A program made the position numbers and the translations under genes. Positions 1 through 7,400 of a DNA stretch of 34,805 bases are shown here, in pieces. Source of the stretch: Actinomycetes bacterium (GTDB lineage Bacteria > Actinomycetota > Actinomycetes > Mycobacteriales > Mycobacteriaceae); contig JAHZIT010000155.1 of the NCBI GenBank assembly GCA_022601275.1, positions 1-34,805 of the forward strand, given 5' to 3'. Position 1 is the stretch's first letter, and each line of letters begins with the position of its first letter. Under the pieces are notes generated by a model. The model worked only from the letters and a program-made list of their open reading frames with translations, ran no database searches and was not told where the DNA came from.

Positions 1-56
1 GGATGTCGATACCTGGATGTCGGTACCTGGATGTCGGCACCTGGATGTCGGTACCT
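1..56. repeat. 14-bp tandem repeat, four copies
   Basis: Four head-to-tail copies of a 14-bp unit (ggatgtcgatacct and near-identical variants ggatgtcggtacct and ggatgtcggcacct) fill the first 56 bases. Copies differ at one or two positions. The array begins at the window edge, so more copies may lie to the left. It sits immediately upstream of the ATG at 75. Function is unknown; it looks like a minisatellite that could vary in copy number. Confidence 0.9.
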
Positions 57-74
57 GCTGTCAGGATTCCGGCC

Positions 75-830
75 ATGGACGAGCTTGCAGCGGAACTGCG
101 GTTGCCACGTGGATGTGTGGAGTGGTGTCGCGCTCAGGACTACGGACTGGTCGTCGCTGATGACATCTCCCCGATCGACCTAGATTGGTGGAACAAGCGC
201 CTGACCGATCACGGGATCCCCGTTCGGCTGTGGGGTCGGGACGCTGACGGTGGCCCGGTCGGCGCGGGCGAGGCATTCTTGCGCCGCGACGACATCGTCA
301 CCGGATCAGTGCCCGACGAGGGGCACAAGAATCTGTGTGTGCTCTATCGGGCCGCGGCCTGGTTGTCGGGCCACCCGGCGCGGCGGCGGCCAAAGCGCTT
401 CATCGATGTCCGAGCTGGAGGCCGGGAAGACAGCCTGGAGACGGTGAGCGATGGGCTCGGGTTGTGCAGCACAGAGAGCATCGCCATCGGCGGCCCCTGC
501 GGTGATTCGTCGCCCTGGCCGAGCACCCCAGGTATCGGGCCGTCGTTGTTGTCGCTGTATTGCTGGGCCGTGCACCCGGGGGCGCCGCGGCGCCCCCAAC
601 TTCTCGACCAGGACGGCGTGTCTACGCTGTGCCGCTTCGGCTGGCTGGCGGTGCCGTCGGTGTCCGCGTTTCCCCGGTCCCGCTATCTGAGGTACTCCCA
701 CTTGCTGCACCGGGCTGCCGAGCAGTCTGGCGTTCCGGCCGAACTCATCGAGATGTGGCTCGTGAGGAATTGGCAGGAACGCGTTCGCAAAGCGCTGCAC
801 CGATCACCCATCTCAGGCAACAGCGTGTGA
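75..830 (+). CDS. Conserved hypothetical protein, possible OGG-fold (8-oxoguanine glycosylase-like) protein
   Basis: Protein of about 251 residues if translation starts at the ATG at 75. The frame is also open from position 3, but that extension only translates the 14-bp repeats, so I prefer 75. The C-terminal half has a PGIGPSLLSLYCWAV segment followed by a LLDQDGV segment, then an ending of the type YLRYxxLLHxxAxxxGVPxxLIExWL. This pattern recalls actinobacterial proteins annotated as OGG-fold 8-oxoguanine glycosylase-like, in which a helix-hairpin-helix is followed by an Asp-containing strand. I did not identify the catalytic Lys with certainty. It lies beyond the 3' end of the tRNA-Thr gene. 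The assignment is a family-level guess from motif resemblance; it could be an unrelated mycobacterial protein. Confidence 0.5.
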   Translation: MDELAAELRLPRGCVEWCRAQDYGLVVADDISPIDLDWWNKRLTDHGIPVRLWGRDADGGPVGAGEAFLRRDDIVTGSVPDEGHKNLCVLYRAAAWLSGHPARRRPKRFIDVRAGGREDSLETVSDGLGLCSTESIAIGGPCGDSSPWPSTPGIGPSLLSLYCWAVHPGAPRRPQLLDQDGVSTLCRFGWLAVPSVSAFPRSRYLRYSHLLHRAAEQSGVPAELIEMWLVRNWQERVRKALHRSPISGNSV

Positions 831-918
831 TGGTCGGGACGGGCGCAGGGCGGATCCCAGCCAGAGTCTCGCGATCCAAAAAGTCGAGCAGCTAGAAGCC
901 GTTCCCTGTGGATCCCTG

Positions 919-993
919 TGGAGCCCCCTATCGGGATTGAACCGATGACCGCTCGCTTACAAGGCGAGTGCTCTACCACTGAGCTAAGGAGGC
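919..993 (-). tRNA. tRNA-Thr (anticodon UGU)
   Basis: The minus strand folds into a complete cloverleaf. The 7-bp acceptor stem pairs GCCTCCT with AGGGGGC (one T-G pair). The D-arm contains AGCTCAGTGGTAGAGC. The anticodon stem is CTCGC/GCGAG around the loop CTTGTAA, giving anticodon TGT. The T-arm loop is GTTCGATTC-like, with stem ATCGG/CCGAT. The discriminator base is T (complement of 922), and CCA is encoded at 919-921. Reads ACA codons for threonine. Confidence 0.95.
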
Positions 994-1017
994 GTGGAGC
1001 CGCAACAGCCTATCGGT

Positions 1018-1716
1018 TTATTCGTCGACGAGATCGGGGGCATCGACGTCCTCGATCCGGCCCGAGGACACAGCCCGCCGCGCCGAGCGGCGGCGCCGCG
1101 GAATACGGTCCGTCAGGCCGCTCAGCGAAGCGGCCAACCTATTGAGGGTGTCGACGGCGTCCTGCAGGGTGTCGGCCGTCGGCGTCAAGGTCTCCACTGC
1201 AGGCGCCAGCCGGCTCAGGATTTCGGCAGCCTCGGTCATTTGTTCGAGCGGTCCGTTCTTCGCCGTCAGCTTGTCCACCAGGCCTTCCTCGGCGAACATC
1301 CGCTCGACCAGTCCGTCCTCAGCCAGCAGCCGATCGGCGAGCCCACCGGGCGCCAGGGCCCGCTCCAACCCGCTACCCTCCACCGACACCCGATCGATCA
1401 GACCTCCCGGCGCAGTCAACATGTCGACGAGCCCACCCGGACGCAGCAGCTGGTCCGCGGGCCCGCCGCGGGCCAGGGCACGCCCCATCGCCCTATCGGA
1501 TTCGGTCAACTCGGCAACCCGATTAGCGCCGACGAGCGCACCGCGTAGCGGCACTGTCTCGGTAATCTGGTCCACTACCTGCGTGCTCTCCTCGCCCAGA
1601 GACTGTTTGACAAAACCATGCACGGTGGCCGCAGCGTTCAGCCCGATTTCGGTTGCCGTAAGACCGACCCGAAGCGGGGCTGTCGCTAGGCTTCCGATGA
1701 CTTTGGCGAGGTTCAT
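1018..1716 (-). CDS. Rv0756c-like conserved hypothetical protein with decapeptide repeats
   Basis: Protein of 232 residues of unknown function. It corresponds in position (divergent from phoP) and size to M. tuberculosis Rv0756c. There is no signal peptide and no convincing membrane segment. The N-terminal 70 residues are mildly hydrophobic and helical. Residues about 85-164 consist of roughly eight degenerate ten-residue units of pattern G-L-x-D-x-L-x-A-x-G (for example GLVDMLTAPG, GLADRLLAED, GLVDKLTAKN). A helical stretch with heptad-like leucines and a basic patch (RIPRRRRSARR) follow, then an acidic tail. It may be a helical scaffold or envelope-associated protein, but nothing in the sequence proves this. 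It starts 95 bp from phoP across a shared promoter region. Confidence 0.85.
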   Translation of the reverse strand: MNLAKVIGSLATAPLRVGLTATEIGLNAAATVHGFVKQSLGEESTQVVDQITETVPLRGALVGANRVAELTESDRAMGRALARGGPADQLLRPGGLVDMLTAPGGLIDRVSVEGSGLERALAPGGLADRLLAEDGLVERMFAEEGLVDKLTAKNGPLEQMTEAAEILSRLAPAVETLTPTADTLQDAVDTLNRLAASLSGLTDRIPRRRRSARRAVSSGRIEDVDAPDLVDE

Positions 1717-1748
1717 GCGGTCAGTCTATTGACAGCGCAAGCCCAGAC

Positions 1749-1766
1749 TCACAGGAAGTGCACAGC
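1749..1766 (+). promoter_or_regulatory. Candidate PhoP box (two 7-bp direct repeats, 4-bp spacer)
   Basis: TCACAGG at 1749-1755 and GCACAGC at 1760-1766 are separated by AAGT. M. tuberculosis PhoP is reported to bind two direct 7-bp TCACAGC-like repeats spaced by 4 bp (11-bp period) and to autoregulate. Each half here differs from TCACAGC by one base. The site lies about 50-65 bp upstream of the phoP start, between phoP and the divergent Rv0756c-like gene. A further TGACAGC half-site occurs at 1730-1736, but not in phase. Confidence 0.65.
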
Positions 1767-1817
1767 TAGCGGTCAGGAATTCTCCAAGCAAAGTAGTGGA
1801 CATTAAGGGTTATGGCT

Positions 1818-2528
1818 ATGCCGATACAGGAAAGCGTTCCCGAAGCGCGCGTACTGGTGGTCGATGACGAAGCAAACATCGTCGAACTGCTCTCGGTGAG
1901 TCTCAAGTTCCAGGGCTTCGAGGTCTATACGGCCGCCAACGGCAGCGCCGCTCTGGACATGGCACGTGAGTTGCGGCCCGACGCGTTGATTCTCGACGTC
2001 ATGATGCCCGGTATGGATGGCTTCGGGTTGTTGCGGCGGCTGCGAGCCGACGGTATCGACGCCCCAGCTCTGTTTCTGACCGCCCGCGACGCCCTGCAGG
2101 ACAAGATCGCCGGTCTTACGCTGGGCGGCGACGACTACGTGACCAAGCCGTTCAGCCTGGAAGAGGTGGTCGCGCGGCTGCGGGTGATCCTGCGCCGGGT
2201 CGGTCATGGCCACGAAGAGCCACGCGTTTCACGGCTGCAGTTCGCCGACATCGAACTCGACGAGGACACCCATGAAGTCTGGAAAGCCGGCGAGCCCGTT
2301 TCGCTGTCCCCGACAGAGTTCACCCTGTTGCGTTACTTCATCATCAACGCGGGCACCGTTTTGTCCAAGCCGAAGATCCTCGATCATGTGTGGCGCTACG
2401 ACTTCGGTGGTGACGTGAACGTCGTCGAGTCCTACGTCTCATACCTGCGGCGCAAGATCGACACTGGCGAAAAGCGCCTGCTGCACACGCTGCGCGGGGT
2501 CGGTTATGTCCTGCGCGGACCTCGATGA
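1818..2528 (+). CDS. phoP: Two-component response regulator PhoP
   Basis: OmpR/PhoB-family DNA-binding response regulator of 236 residues. The N-terminal receiver domain has an acidic pair (VVDDE), the phospho-acceptor Asp in LILDVMMPGMDG (about residue 60), the conserved Thr in LFLTARD and the Lys in VTKPFS. The C-terminal winged-helix domain contains the SLSPTEFTLLRYF and NVVESYVSYLRRKID segments. From memory the sequence is nearly colinear with M. tuberculosis PhoP (Rv0757), the regulator of virulence lipids, ESX-1-linked genes and pH response. ATG at 1818 is preferred because AAGGG at 1805-1809 is 8 nt upstream; ATG at 1812 is in frame but only 2 nt from it. Probably cotranscribed with phoR, with autoregulation suggested by the upstream PhoP box. 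Confidence 0.96.
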   Translation: MPIQESVPEARVLVVDDEANIVELLSVSLKFQGFEVYTAANGSAALDMARELRPDALILDVMMPGMDGFGLLRRLRADGIDAPALFLTARDALQDKIAGLTLGGDDYVTKPFSLEEVVARLRVILRRVGHGHEEPRVSRLQFADIELDEDTHEVWKAGEPVSLSPTEFTLLRYFIINAGTVLSKPKILDHVWRYDFGGDVNVVESYVSYLRRKIDTGEKRLLHTLRGVGYVLRGPR

Positions 2529-2561
2529 ACGGCTACGCGAAGAGCCGACGACAATAGCGGC

Positions 2562-4028
2562 GTGGCAGGTCTGATCAGGCAACAATTGAGTCGTGGTGTC
2601 CCGCTTCGGGTAGGCCTGGTGGCAGCCACGCTGGTATTGGTGGCCTGCGGTCTGCTGGCGTCCGGTTTTGCTGTGACGAAAATCCTGGGGCACACCCTCA
2701 TGAACCGGGTGGATGACACCTTGCTCGACGCCTCATCGGGCTGGGCGCAGATCCCCAGGCCGCTGCCCAGCATCGCGACCGAAGAACCCAACCCCGCGCG
2801 CCCGCCATCAGATTTCTACGTCCGCAGCGTCGATTCGGGCGGGCATATCTGGTTGGCGGTCAACGACGGCGCTGCCGAGCCCGCGCTGCCCGCCAACAAC
2901 GATGTCGGGCCCGAGCCGGTCACCGTCGGATCCGCCGATCACCCCGACGTGCAGTGGCGCGCGATGACGGTTCGCGGCCCGGGCGGAGACCTCACCACGG
3001 TGGCTATCGACCTTTCCGAGGTGAAGTCGACAATGCGGTCGCTGACCTATGCCCAGCTGGGCATCGGATCGGCGGTCCTCCTGGTGCTCGGGGTACTGGG
3101 CTATGTCGTCGTCCAACGGAGCCTGCGGCCGCTGGGAGAGGTCGAGCAGACCGCCGCCGCGATCGCCTCGGGCCGACTGGATTGTCGCGTGCCAGAACGT
3201 GACCCACGCACTGAAGTCGGCCGATTGTCGTTGGCGCTCAACGGCATGCTCGCGCAGATTCAGCGGGCGATGGCCCTGTCGGAATCATCGGCGAATCAGG
3301 CGCGTATGTCCGAGGAACGAATGCGCCGCTTCATCACCGACGCCAGTCATGAGCTGCGGACGCCGTTGACGACAATCCGCGGATTCGCCGAGCTTTATCG
3401 ACAAGGCGCCGCCCGCGACGTGGAGATGTTGATGGGTCGCATCGAAAGCGAATCTCAACGAATGGGATTGCTTGTCGAGGACCTGCTGCTGTTGGCCCAA
3501 CTCGACGCACTGCGCCCATTGGAGCAGCATCCGGTCGACCTGCTCGCCCTGGCCACCGATGCGGTAGGTGATGCCCGGTCGATCGCGCCCGAACGCACGA
3601 TTCGGGTGGAAGTCTTCGATGGGCCCGGCACCCCCGAGGTATTGGGCGACGAGGCCAAGCTGCGTCAAATATTGAGCAACCTGGTGGCCAACGCGCTTCA
3701 GCACACTCCGGCGAGCGCAGGCATCACGGTGCGAGTGGGTACCGACGCCGCCGACGCCGTGCTCGAGGTGTGCGACGAGGGGCCGGGGATGCGTCCAGAA
3801 GATGCCGAGCGCATTTTCGAGCGCTTTTACCGAACGGATTCGTCGCGGACGCGTGCCAGCGGCGGCACCGGGTTGGGGTTGTCGATCGTCGACTCACTGG
3901 TGAATGCGCACGGCGGCAGCGTCGACCTGACCACCGCGCCCGGGCAGGGGTGCCGGTTCCGAGTGACCCTGCCGCGCATCGCAGACGGGGCGGTACCGCT
4001 CAGCGCAGCTGCGCCAGTGCGGCCTTGA
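2562..4028 (+). CDS. phoR: Sensor histidine kinase PhoR
   Basis: Membrane histidine kinase of 488 residues, partner of PhoP. Transmembrane segment 1 lies at about residues 16-38. A sensor loop outside the membrane spans about 40-163, transmembrane segment 2 about 165-184, and a HAMP linker about 186-240. The dimerisation/phospho-acceptor box is [15 protein letters not shown], with the phospho-His near residue 263. The ATPase domain has N box [11 protein letters not shown]1 CDEGPGM, F box ERFYR and G2 [10 protein letters not shown]. The GTG start at 2562 matches the M. tuberculosis PhoR N-terminus (PLRVRLVAATL-like), 33 bp after the phoP stop. The sensor loop is the least conserved part, as expected for a sensing region. 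The 3' end overlaps the convergent HIT gene by 29 bp. Confidence 0.96.
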   Translation: MAGLIRQQLSRGVPLRVGLVAATLVLVACGLLASGFAVTKILGHTLMNRVDDTLLDASSGWAQIPRPLPSIATEEPNPARPPSDFYVRSVDSGGHIWLAVNDGAAEPALPANNDVGPEPVTVGSADHPDVQWRAMTVRGPGGDLTTVAIDLSEVKSTMRSLTYAQLGIGSAVLLVLGVLGYVVVQRSLRPLGEVEQTAAAIASGRLDCRVPERDPRTEVGRLSLALNGMLAQIQRAMALSESSANQARMSEERMRRFITDASHELRTPLTTIRGFAELYRQGAARDVEMLMGRIESESQRMGLLVEDLLLLAQLDALRPLEQHPVDLLALATDAVGDARSIAPERTIRVEVFDGPGTPEVLGDEAKLRQILSNLVANALQHTPASAGITVRVGTDAADAVLEVCDEGPGMRPEDAERIFERFYRTDSSRTRASGGTGLGLSIVDSLVNAHGGSVDLTTAPGQGCRFRVTLPRIADGAVPLSAAAPVRP

Positions 4029-4404
4029 TCTTCGACTGTGCGTCGGCGAGCGACTCCGCGGACGGGTTGCGGTCGACATTGGCGAATCCGAAGTCGGACA
4101 GGTCTCGTGCGGGGAACACGTGCACGTGAAGGTGGGGCACCTCGAGGCCGGCGATGATGAGTCCGGCGCGCTCGGCGCCGAAGGCCGTGCACACCGCCTT
4201 GCCGATCAACTGCGAAACTTCCATCACTCGGCCGAAGACGGCGGGCTCGAGGTTCTGCCACTCGTCGACCTCGGCCCGCGGTACGACCAACGTGTGGCCC
4301 TGGGTCATCGGCTCGATCGTGAGGAAGGCCACGATCTCGTCGTCCTGGTAGACGAATCGGCCGGGTATTTCACCGTTGATGATTTTTGTGAAGACGGTCG
4401 CCAT
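4000..4404 (-). CDS. HIT-family nucleotide hydrolase (Rv0759c-like)
   Basis: Histidine-triad protein of 134 residues, the usual length for Hint/HinT-like purine-nucleoside phosphoramidases or dinucleotide hydrolases. The core [18 protein letters not shown] lies at the N-terminus, followed by [14 protein letters not shown] and the triad PHLHVHVFP, whose central His is the predicted nucleophile. The ATG at 4404 is chosen because it gives the family start (MATVFTKII); an upstream in-frame ATG would add 12 unconserved residues. Tail-to-tail with phoR (29-bp overlap) and divergent from feoA. Equivalent in position to Rv0759c. Cytoplasmic; the physiological substrate is not known. Confidence 0.9.
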   Translation of the reverse strand: MATVFTKIINGEIPGRFVYQDDEIVAFLTIEPMTQGHTLVVPRAEVDEWQNLEPAVFGRVMEVSQLIGKAVCTAFGAERAGLIIAGLEVPHLHVHVFPARDLSDFGFANVDRNPSAESLADAQSKIKAALAQLR

Positions 4405-4506
4405 GCTCTGAGCATTCCACCTTCTCGATAGTCTTGACACAGGTACGTGGGGTCGAGACGAGATGACGGCGCGTGCGCTCCACCCATCTGGACAGGTAAA
4501 CCTAAG

Positions 4507-4525
4507 TGTGAGTAGCCTTACCTAA
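4507..4525 (+). promoter_or_regulatory. Candidate iron-box (IdeR/DtxR-type operator) upstream of feoA
   Basis: The 19-mer ending CCTTACCTAA matches the right half of the IdeR/DtxR consensus (CTAACCTAA) at 8 of 9 positions and the left half at about 5 of 10. Neighbouring overlapping elements reinforce it: AGGTAAACCT at 4494-4503 and ACCTAAGGT at 4520-4528 are further AGGT/ACCT palindromes. It lies 44 bp upstream of the feoA ATG in the HIT-feoA intergenic region. Iron-dependent repression of feoAB would fit. The match is imperfect, so an MntR-like or other DtxR-family site remains possible. Confidence 0.5.
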
Positions 4526-4568
4526 GGTTCGGGAGGCCGGGCTCACCCCAGACGCATGAGGTCCATCT

Positions 4569-4874
4569 ATGTCGAAGCTGTCCGCCCTGTTGAGCCAGCG
4601 CGAGGTCGCGCCTTGCCCGCCGATTGCCGCCGGCCCCGTCATCAGCCTGGCCGAGCTCAAACGTGGTCAACGCGCGGTGATCTGTGACGTGAGCGGCGAC
4701 ATCGATCTCGCCACCGCCCGACGTTTGGTCGACCTCGGTTTCACGCCGGGCACCGAGGTGCAGGCGCTGCGAAAAGCCCCGCTGGCCGATCCGTTGATGT
4801 TCCGCATCGCCGGGTACGAGATCGCGCTGCGCCGGGCCCAGGCCCGGTGCATCCACGGAGTCACGACGGCGTGA
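4569..4874 (+). CDS. feoA: Ferrous iron transport accessory protein FeoA
   Basis: Small cytoplasmic protein of 101 residues with one FeoA (SH3-like) domain at about residues 26-97. The pattern LAELKRGQRAVICDVSG, RRLVDLGFTPGTEVQALRKAPLADPLMFRIAGYEIALRRAQA is typical: strand, helix, LGFTPG turn, then the metal-domain-like end. The first 25 residues (Ala/Pro/Cys-containing) are an extension beyond the family core. FeoA binds and stimulates or assembles FeoB. GAGG at 4558-4561 gives a good ribosome-binding site 7 nt from the ATG. Its stop overlaps the FeoB GTG start (GTGA), so the two are probably translationally coupled. Confidence 0.93.
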   Translation: MSKLSALLSQREVAPCPPIAAGPVISLAELKRGQRAVICDVSGDIDLATARRLVDLGFTPGTEVQALRKAPLADPLMFRIAGYEIALRRAQARCIHGVTTA

Positions 4875-6811
4875 GCTCCTGCGCCAACCATCCCGACGTC
4901 GACGCGAGGACGCCGGACGGTCCGCGGCTGGCCCTGCTCGGCAGTCCGAACTCCGGCAAGACGACGCTGTTCAACGCCCTCACCGGACTGCGGGCCAAGA
5001 CCGGAAATTACCCGGGCGTCACTGTTGCCCGTTTCGAGGGAGCGGCGCGGGTCGGGGGGCGGTCGCTGATGGTGGAGGACCTCCCTGGCACCTACAGCCT
5101 CGATCCCATGAGCCCGGACGAGCAGATTGTCGTTGACGTACTCGAGCACGAAAGCGACTTGACCACGCCTGACGGTCTGGTGGTAACCCTGGACGCGACG
5201 ACTCTGCGGCGATCTCTGGGTTTGCTCGCGCATATTCTGCAGACCGAGGTCCCGGTGTGTGTGGTGTTGACTTTCACCGACGAGCTCATTCGCCGCCAGG
5301 GCGCTGTCGACATCGCTGCGCTGCGTCGCGCGCTGAGCGTACCGGTGGTGGCCGTCGTCGCCGGCCGAGCCCGCGAACTCGGCGAACTGCGCGATCTGCT
5401 GCCCGAGCCGACACAGTGGCAGCAGCCCGCCGTGCTGCCGCCCACCGATACCGCCGAAGTCAGCGCCTGGATCGAATCGGTGCTCAGCGCTGCCCACTAT
5501 GTGCAACCGCAGCACGACGAGCGCACCCGTCGAGTCGACGCCGTGCTGCTGCACCCGGTGTGGGGCACGCTGATCTTCTTCACGACGATGTTCGCGTTCT
5601 TCCAGGTCATCTTCACCGTCGCGGCACCATTACAGGAGGGTGTCGAGGGGTTCTTCGGTTATCTCGGCGGCCTGGTCGACCAACATGTTTCCAACCAGAT
5701 GTTGGGCAGCTTCCTGTCCGGCGCCATGTTGGGCGGGGTCGGCGGTGTGCTGGTCTTCCTGCCCCAGATCGCCTTGCTGTTCCTGATGGTCTCGCTGCTC
5801 GAAGGCGTGGGCTACATGTCCCGCGCCGCATTCCTGATGGACCGGGTGATGGCCGGGGCCGGTTTGGAGGGCCGAGCCTTCGTCGCGCTGCTGTCCTCGC
5901 TCGCGTGCGCGATCCCGGGGATCATGGCCACCCGCACGCTGCCGTCCGCGCGCGACCGGATCGCCACCATGATGGGCGCACCGCTGATGACGTGCTCAGC
6001 GCGCCTACCGGTCTACGTGCTGCTGATCGGGTTGTTGGTCAGCCCGGATATCCGGTGGGGCCCGATCGGAGCGCAGGGCGCGGTGATGTTCGCGCTGTAC
6101 CTGGTGGGGGCAATATCGGCGATGGCCTCGGCGTGGGTGTTCAGCCGCATCGGGAGAGGTCACGGGCCGCTGCTGCCCTTCTACATGGAGATGCCGCCCT
6201 ACCGGCTGCCCTCTCTGAGACCGGTGCTGATCTCGGTGTGGGAACCGTCCAAGGGTTTCCTACTCAAGGTCGGCAAGATCATCCTGGTCACCACAATCGT
6301 GCTCTGGGTGCTGCTCAACCTCCCGGCCCGCAGCACTGAGGTGATGTCGGCAGCCGGAGTCGACCCCGGCGACAATGCGGCCGCATCGGCATACGTGATC
6401 GACAACAGCTATGCCGCGTCGGTCGGCCGCTTCGTCTCGCCGGTGTTCGAACCGCTCGGCTTCGACTGGCGCATCAACGTCGGGGTACTCGCCTCGCTCT
6501 CCGCGCGCGAAGTATTTGTGTCCACTCTGGGGCAAGTCGCCGCTGCCGAGGATCCCGACGACCCGGCGCGGGCGCTGGAACAGATGACTGTGCAGGAGGG
6601 TCCGCGGGCCGGGGAGAAGCTGTTCACACCCCCGGTGGTCGCGGCGTTGCTGGCCTTCTTCCTCTACGCATTGCAGTGCATGTCCACCGTGGGGGTGATG
6701 CGGCGTGAGTCGGGGTCATGGCGTTGGCCGGCCATAGCTTTCGGCTACATGTTCGCCCTCGCCTGGGGGATGGCACTGCTGGCCCACACAATCGTCACGG
6801 CGGTGACCTGA
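4871..6811 (+). CDS. feoB: Ferrous iron transporter FeoB
   Basis: Polytopic Fe(II) transporter of about 646 residues with an N-terminal G-protein domain. G1 is GSPNSGKTT (about residues 24-32), G2 lies around NYPGVTV, and G3 is DLPG. The G4 position reads TFTD instead of the usual NxxD, which is unusual. A linker/GDI region (about 140-215) precedes a membrane domain with two gate repeats. These include FLPQIALLFLMVSLLEGVGYMSRAAFLMD, CAIPGIMATRT (Cys in transmembrane segment) and the conserved SAREVFVSTLGQV. About eight hydrophobic segments are visible. GTG at 4871 is chosen because it overlaps the feoA stop; GTG at 4847 would extend the protein by eight residues inside feoA. An Nfu-like gene follows after 1 bp. 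Confidence 0.94.
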   Translation: MSSCANHPDVDARTPDGPRLALLGSPNSGKTTLFNALTGLRAKTGNYPGVTVARFEGAARVGGRSLMVEDLPGTYSLDPMSPDEQIVVDVLEHESDLTTPDGLVVTLDATTLRRSLGLLAHILQTEVPVCVVLTFTDELIRRQGAVDIAALRRALSVPVVAVVAGRARELGELRDLLPEPTQWQQPAVLPPTDTAEVSAWIESVLSAAHYVQPQHDERTRRVDAVLLHPVWGTLIFFTTMFAFFQVIFTVAAPLQEGVEGFFGYLGGLVDQHVSNQMLGSFLSGAMLGGVGGVLVFLPQIALLFLMVSLLEGVGYMSRAAFLMDRVMAGAGLEGRAFVALLSSLACAIPGIMATRTLPSARDRIATMMGAPLMTCSARLPVYVLLIGLLVSPDIRWGPIGAQGAVMFALYLVGAISAMASAWVFSRIGRGHGPLLPFYMEMPPYRLPSLRPVLISVWEPSKGFLLKVGKIILVTTIVLWVLLNLPARSTEVMSAAGVDPGDNAAASAYVIDNSYAASVGRFVSPVFEPLGFDWRINVGVLASLSAREVFVSTLGQVAAAEDPDDPARALEQMTVQEGPRAGEKLFTPPVVAALLAFFLYALQCMSTVGVMRRESGSWRWPAIAFGYMFALAWGMALLAHTIVTAVT

Positions 6812-6812
6812 G

Positions 6813-7361
6813 ATGGGCAGCAGAGAGGACGTCATGGTGCCGCTGCATCCGGAGCCCGTTCCAGGCGATGATCGGTCGCTGCGCTGGGTGATCCGCCCCG
6901 GCACTCTGGGGTTCGTTGGCGCGGCGGCCGAGGTGCCCGCACCGCTACAGGAGCTGATCGACGATGGCACCGTGGAATCGCTGTTCGTCGAACCGGCCGC
7001 GGTACGGGTGCGACTGGGCATAGGGCGTGGCTGGCGACCGGAAGGCGGACGGGTTCGGTCCGCGCTGCAAGCGGCGCTGGCCAGCAGCGAGCAGTGGCGA
7101 GCACTCGAGGACTGCTTGGCTGACGACGTGCTCCGCATGGCGTTGGCCCAGGTCGTGGACGGCGAGGTCGGCGACTATGTCCGCTCCCATGGCGGTGGGA
7201 TCACAGTGCTGGGCGTCACCGACGGAGAAGTCGAGGTCGAGCTCACCGGGTCCTGCGCGCATTGCCCGGCCGCTGAACTCACTCTGGCTCGACGTTTCGA
7301 GACCGCCGTGCGCGAGCTCTACCCCGCACTGCGCCGGGTTCGGACGCGCGACAACGCGTAA
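6813..7361 (+). CDS. Nfu/NifU-type Fe-S cluster scaffold protein
   Basis: Protein of 182 residues with two recognisable parts. Residues about 22-90 resemble the Nfu N-terminal domain (pattern RxxxxxGTLGFVG ... LxELIDDGTVESLFVEPAAVRVRL). Residues about 105-178 form a NifU C-terminal domain with GDYVRSHGGGITVLGV and the cluster-binding CxxC motif GSCAHCPAAELTL. Such proteins carry or deliver 4Fe-4S clusters. It starts one base after the feoB stop, so feoA-feoB-nfu is almost certainly one transcript that couples Fe(II) uptake to cluster assembly (inference). Mycobacteria otherwise use SUF for general assembly, so this may be a client-specific carrier. Confidence 0.88.
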   Translation: MGSREDVMVPLHPEPVPGDDRSLRWVIRPGTLGFVGAAAEVPAPLQELIDDGTVESLFVEPAAVRVRLGIGRGWRPEGGRVRSALQAALASSEQWRALEDCLADDVLRMALAQVVDGEVGDYVRSHGGGITVLGVTDGEVEVELTGSCAHCPAAELTLARRFETAVRELYPALRRVRTRDNA

Positions 7362-7388
7362 TACGGAACCCGTCGAGCTCCACCTGGA

Positions 7389-7394
7389 TAACCT
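7389..7394 (+). promoter_or_regulatory. Candidate -10 element for leaderless acyl-CoA synthetase transcript
   Basis: TAACCT fits the mycobacterial SigA -10 pattern TANNNT. Its last base is 7 nt before the A of the ATG at 7401, which would put transcription start at the start codon. No Shine-Dalgarno sequence is visible upstream of 7401, consistent with a leaderless mRNA. Confidence 0.45.
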
Positions 7395-7400
7395 TGCCGA

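Noticed and set aside
904..922. Short direct repeat ccctgtgga beside the tRNA 3' end as an att site
   Set aside because: Nine bases is too short, there is no integrase or second distant copy in the window, and it overlaps the encoded CCA end by chance.
5257..6339. Arg-rich plus-strand frame within feoB
   Set aside because: It overlaps the FeoB membrane domain in another frame and has typical Arg/Gly/Pro-rich shadow composition.
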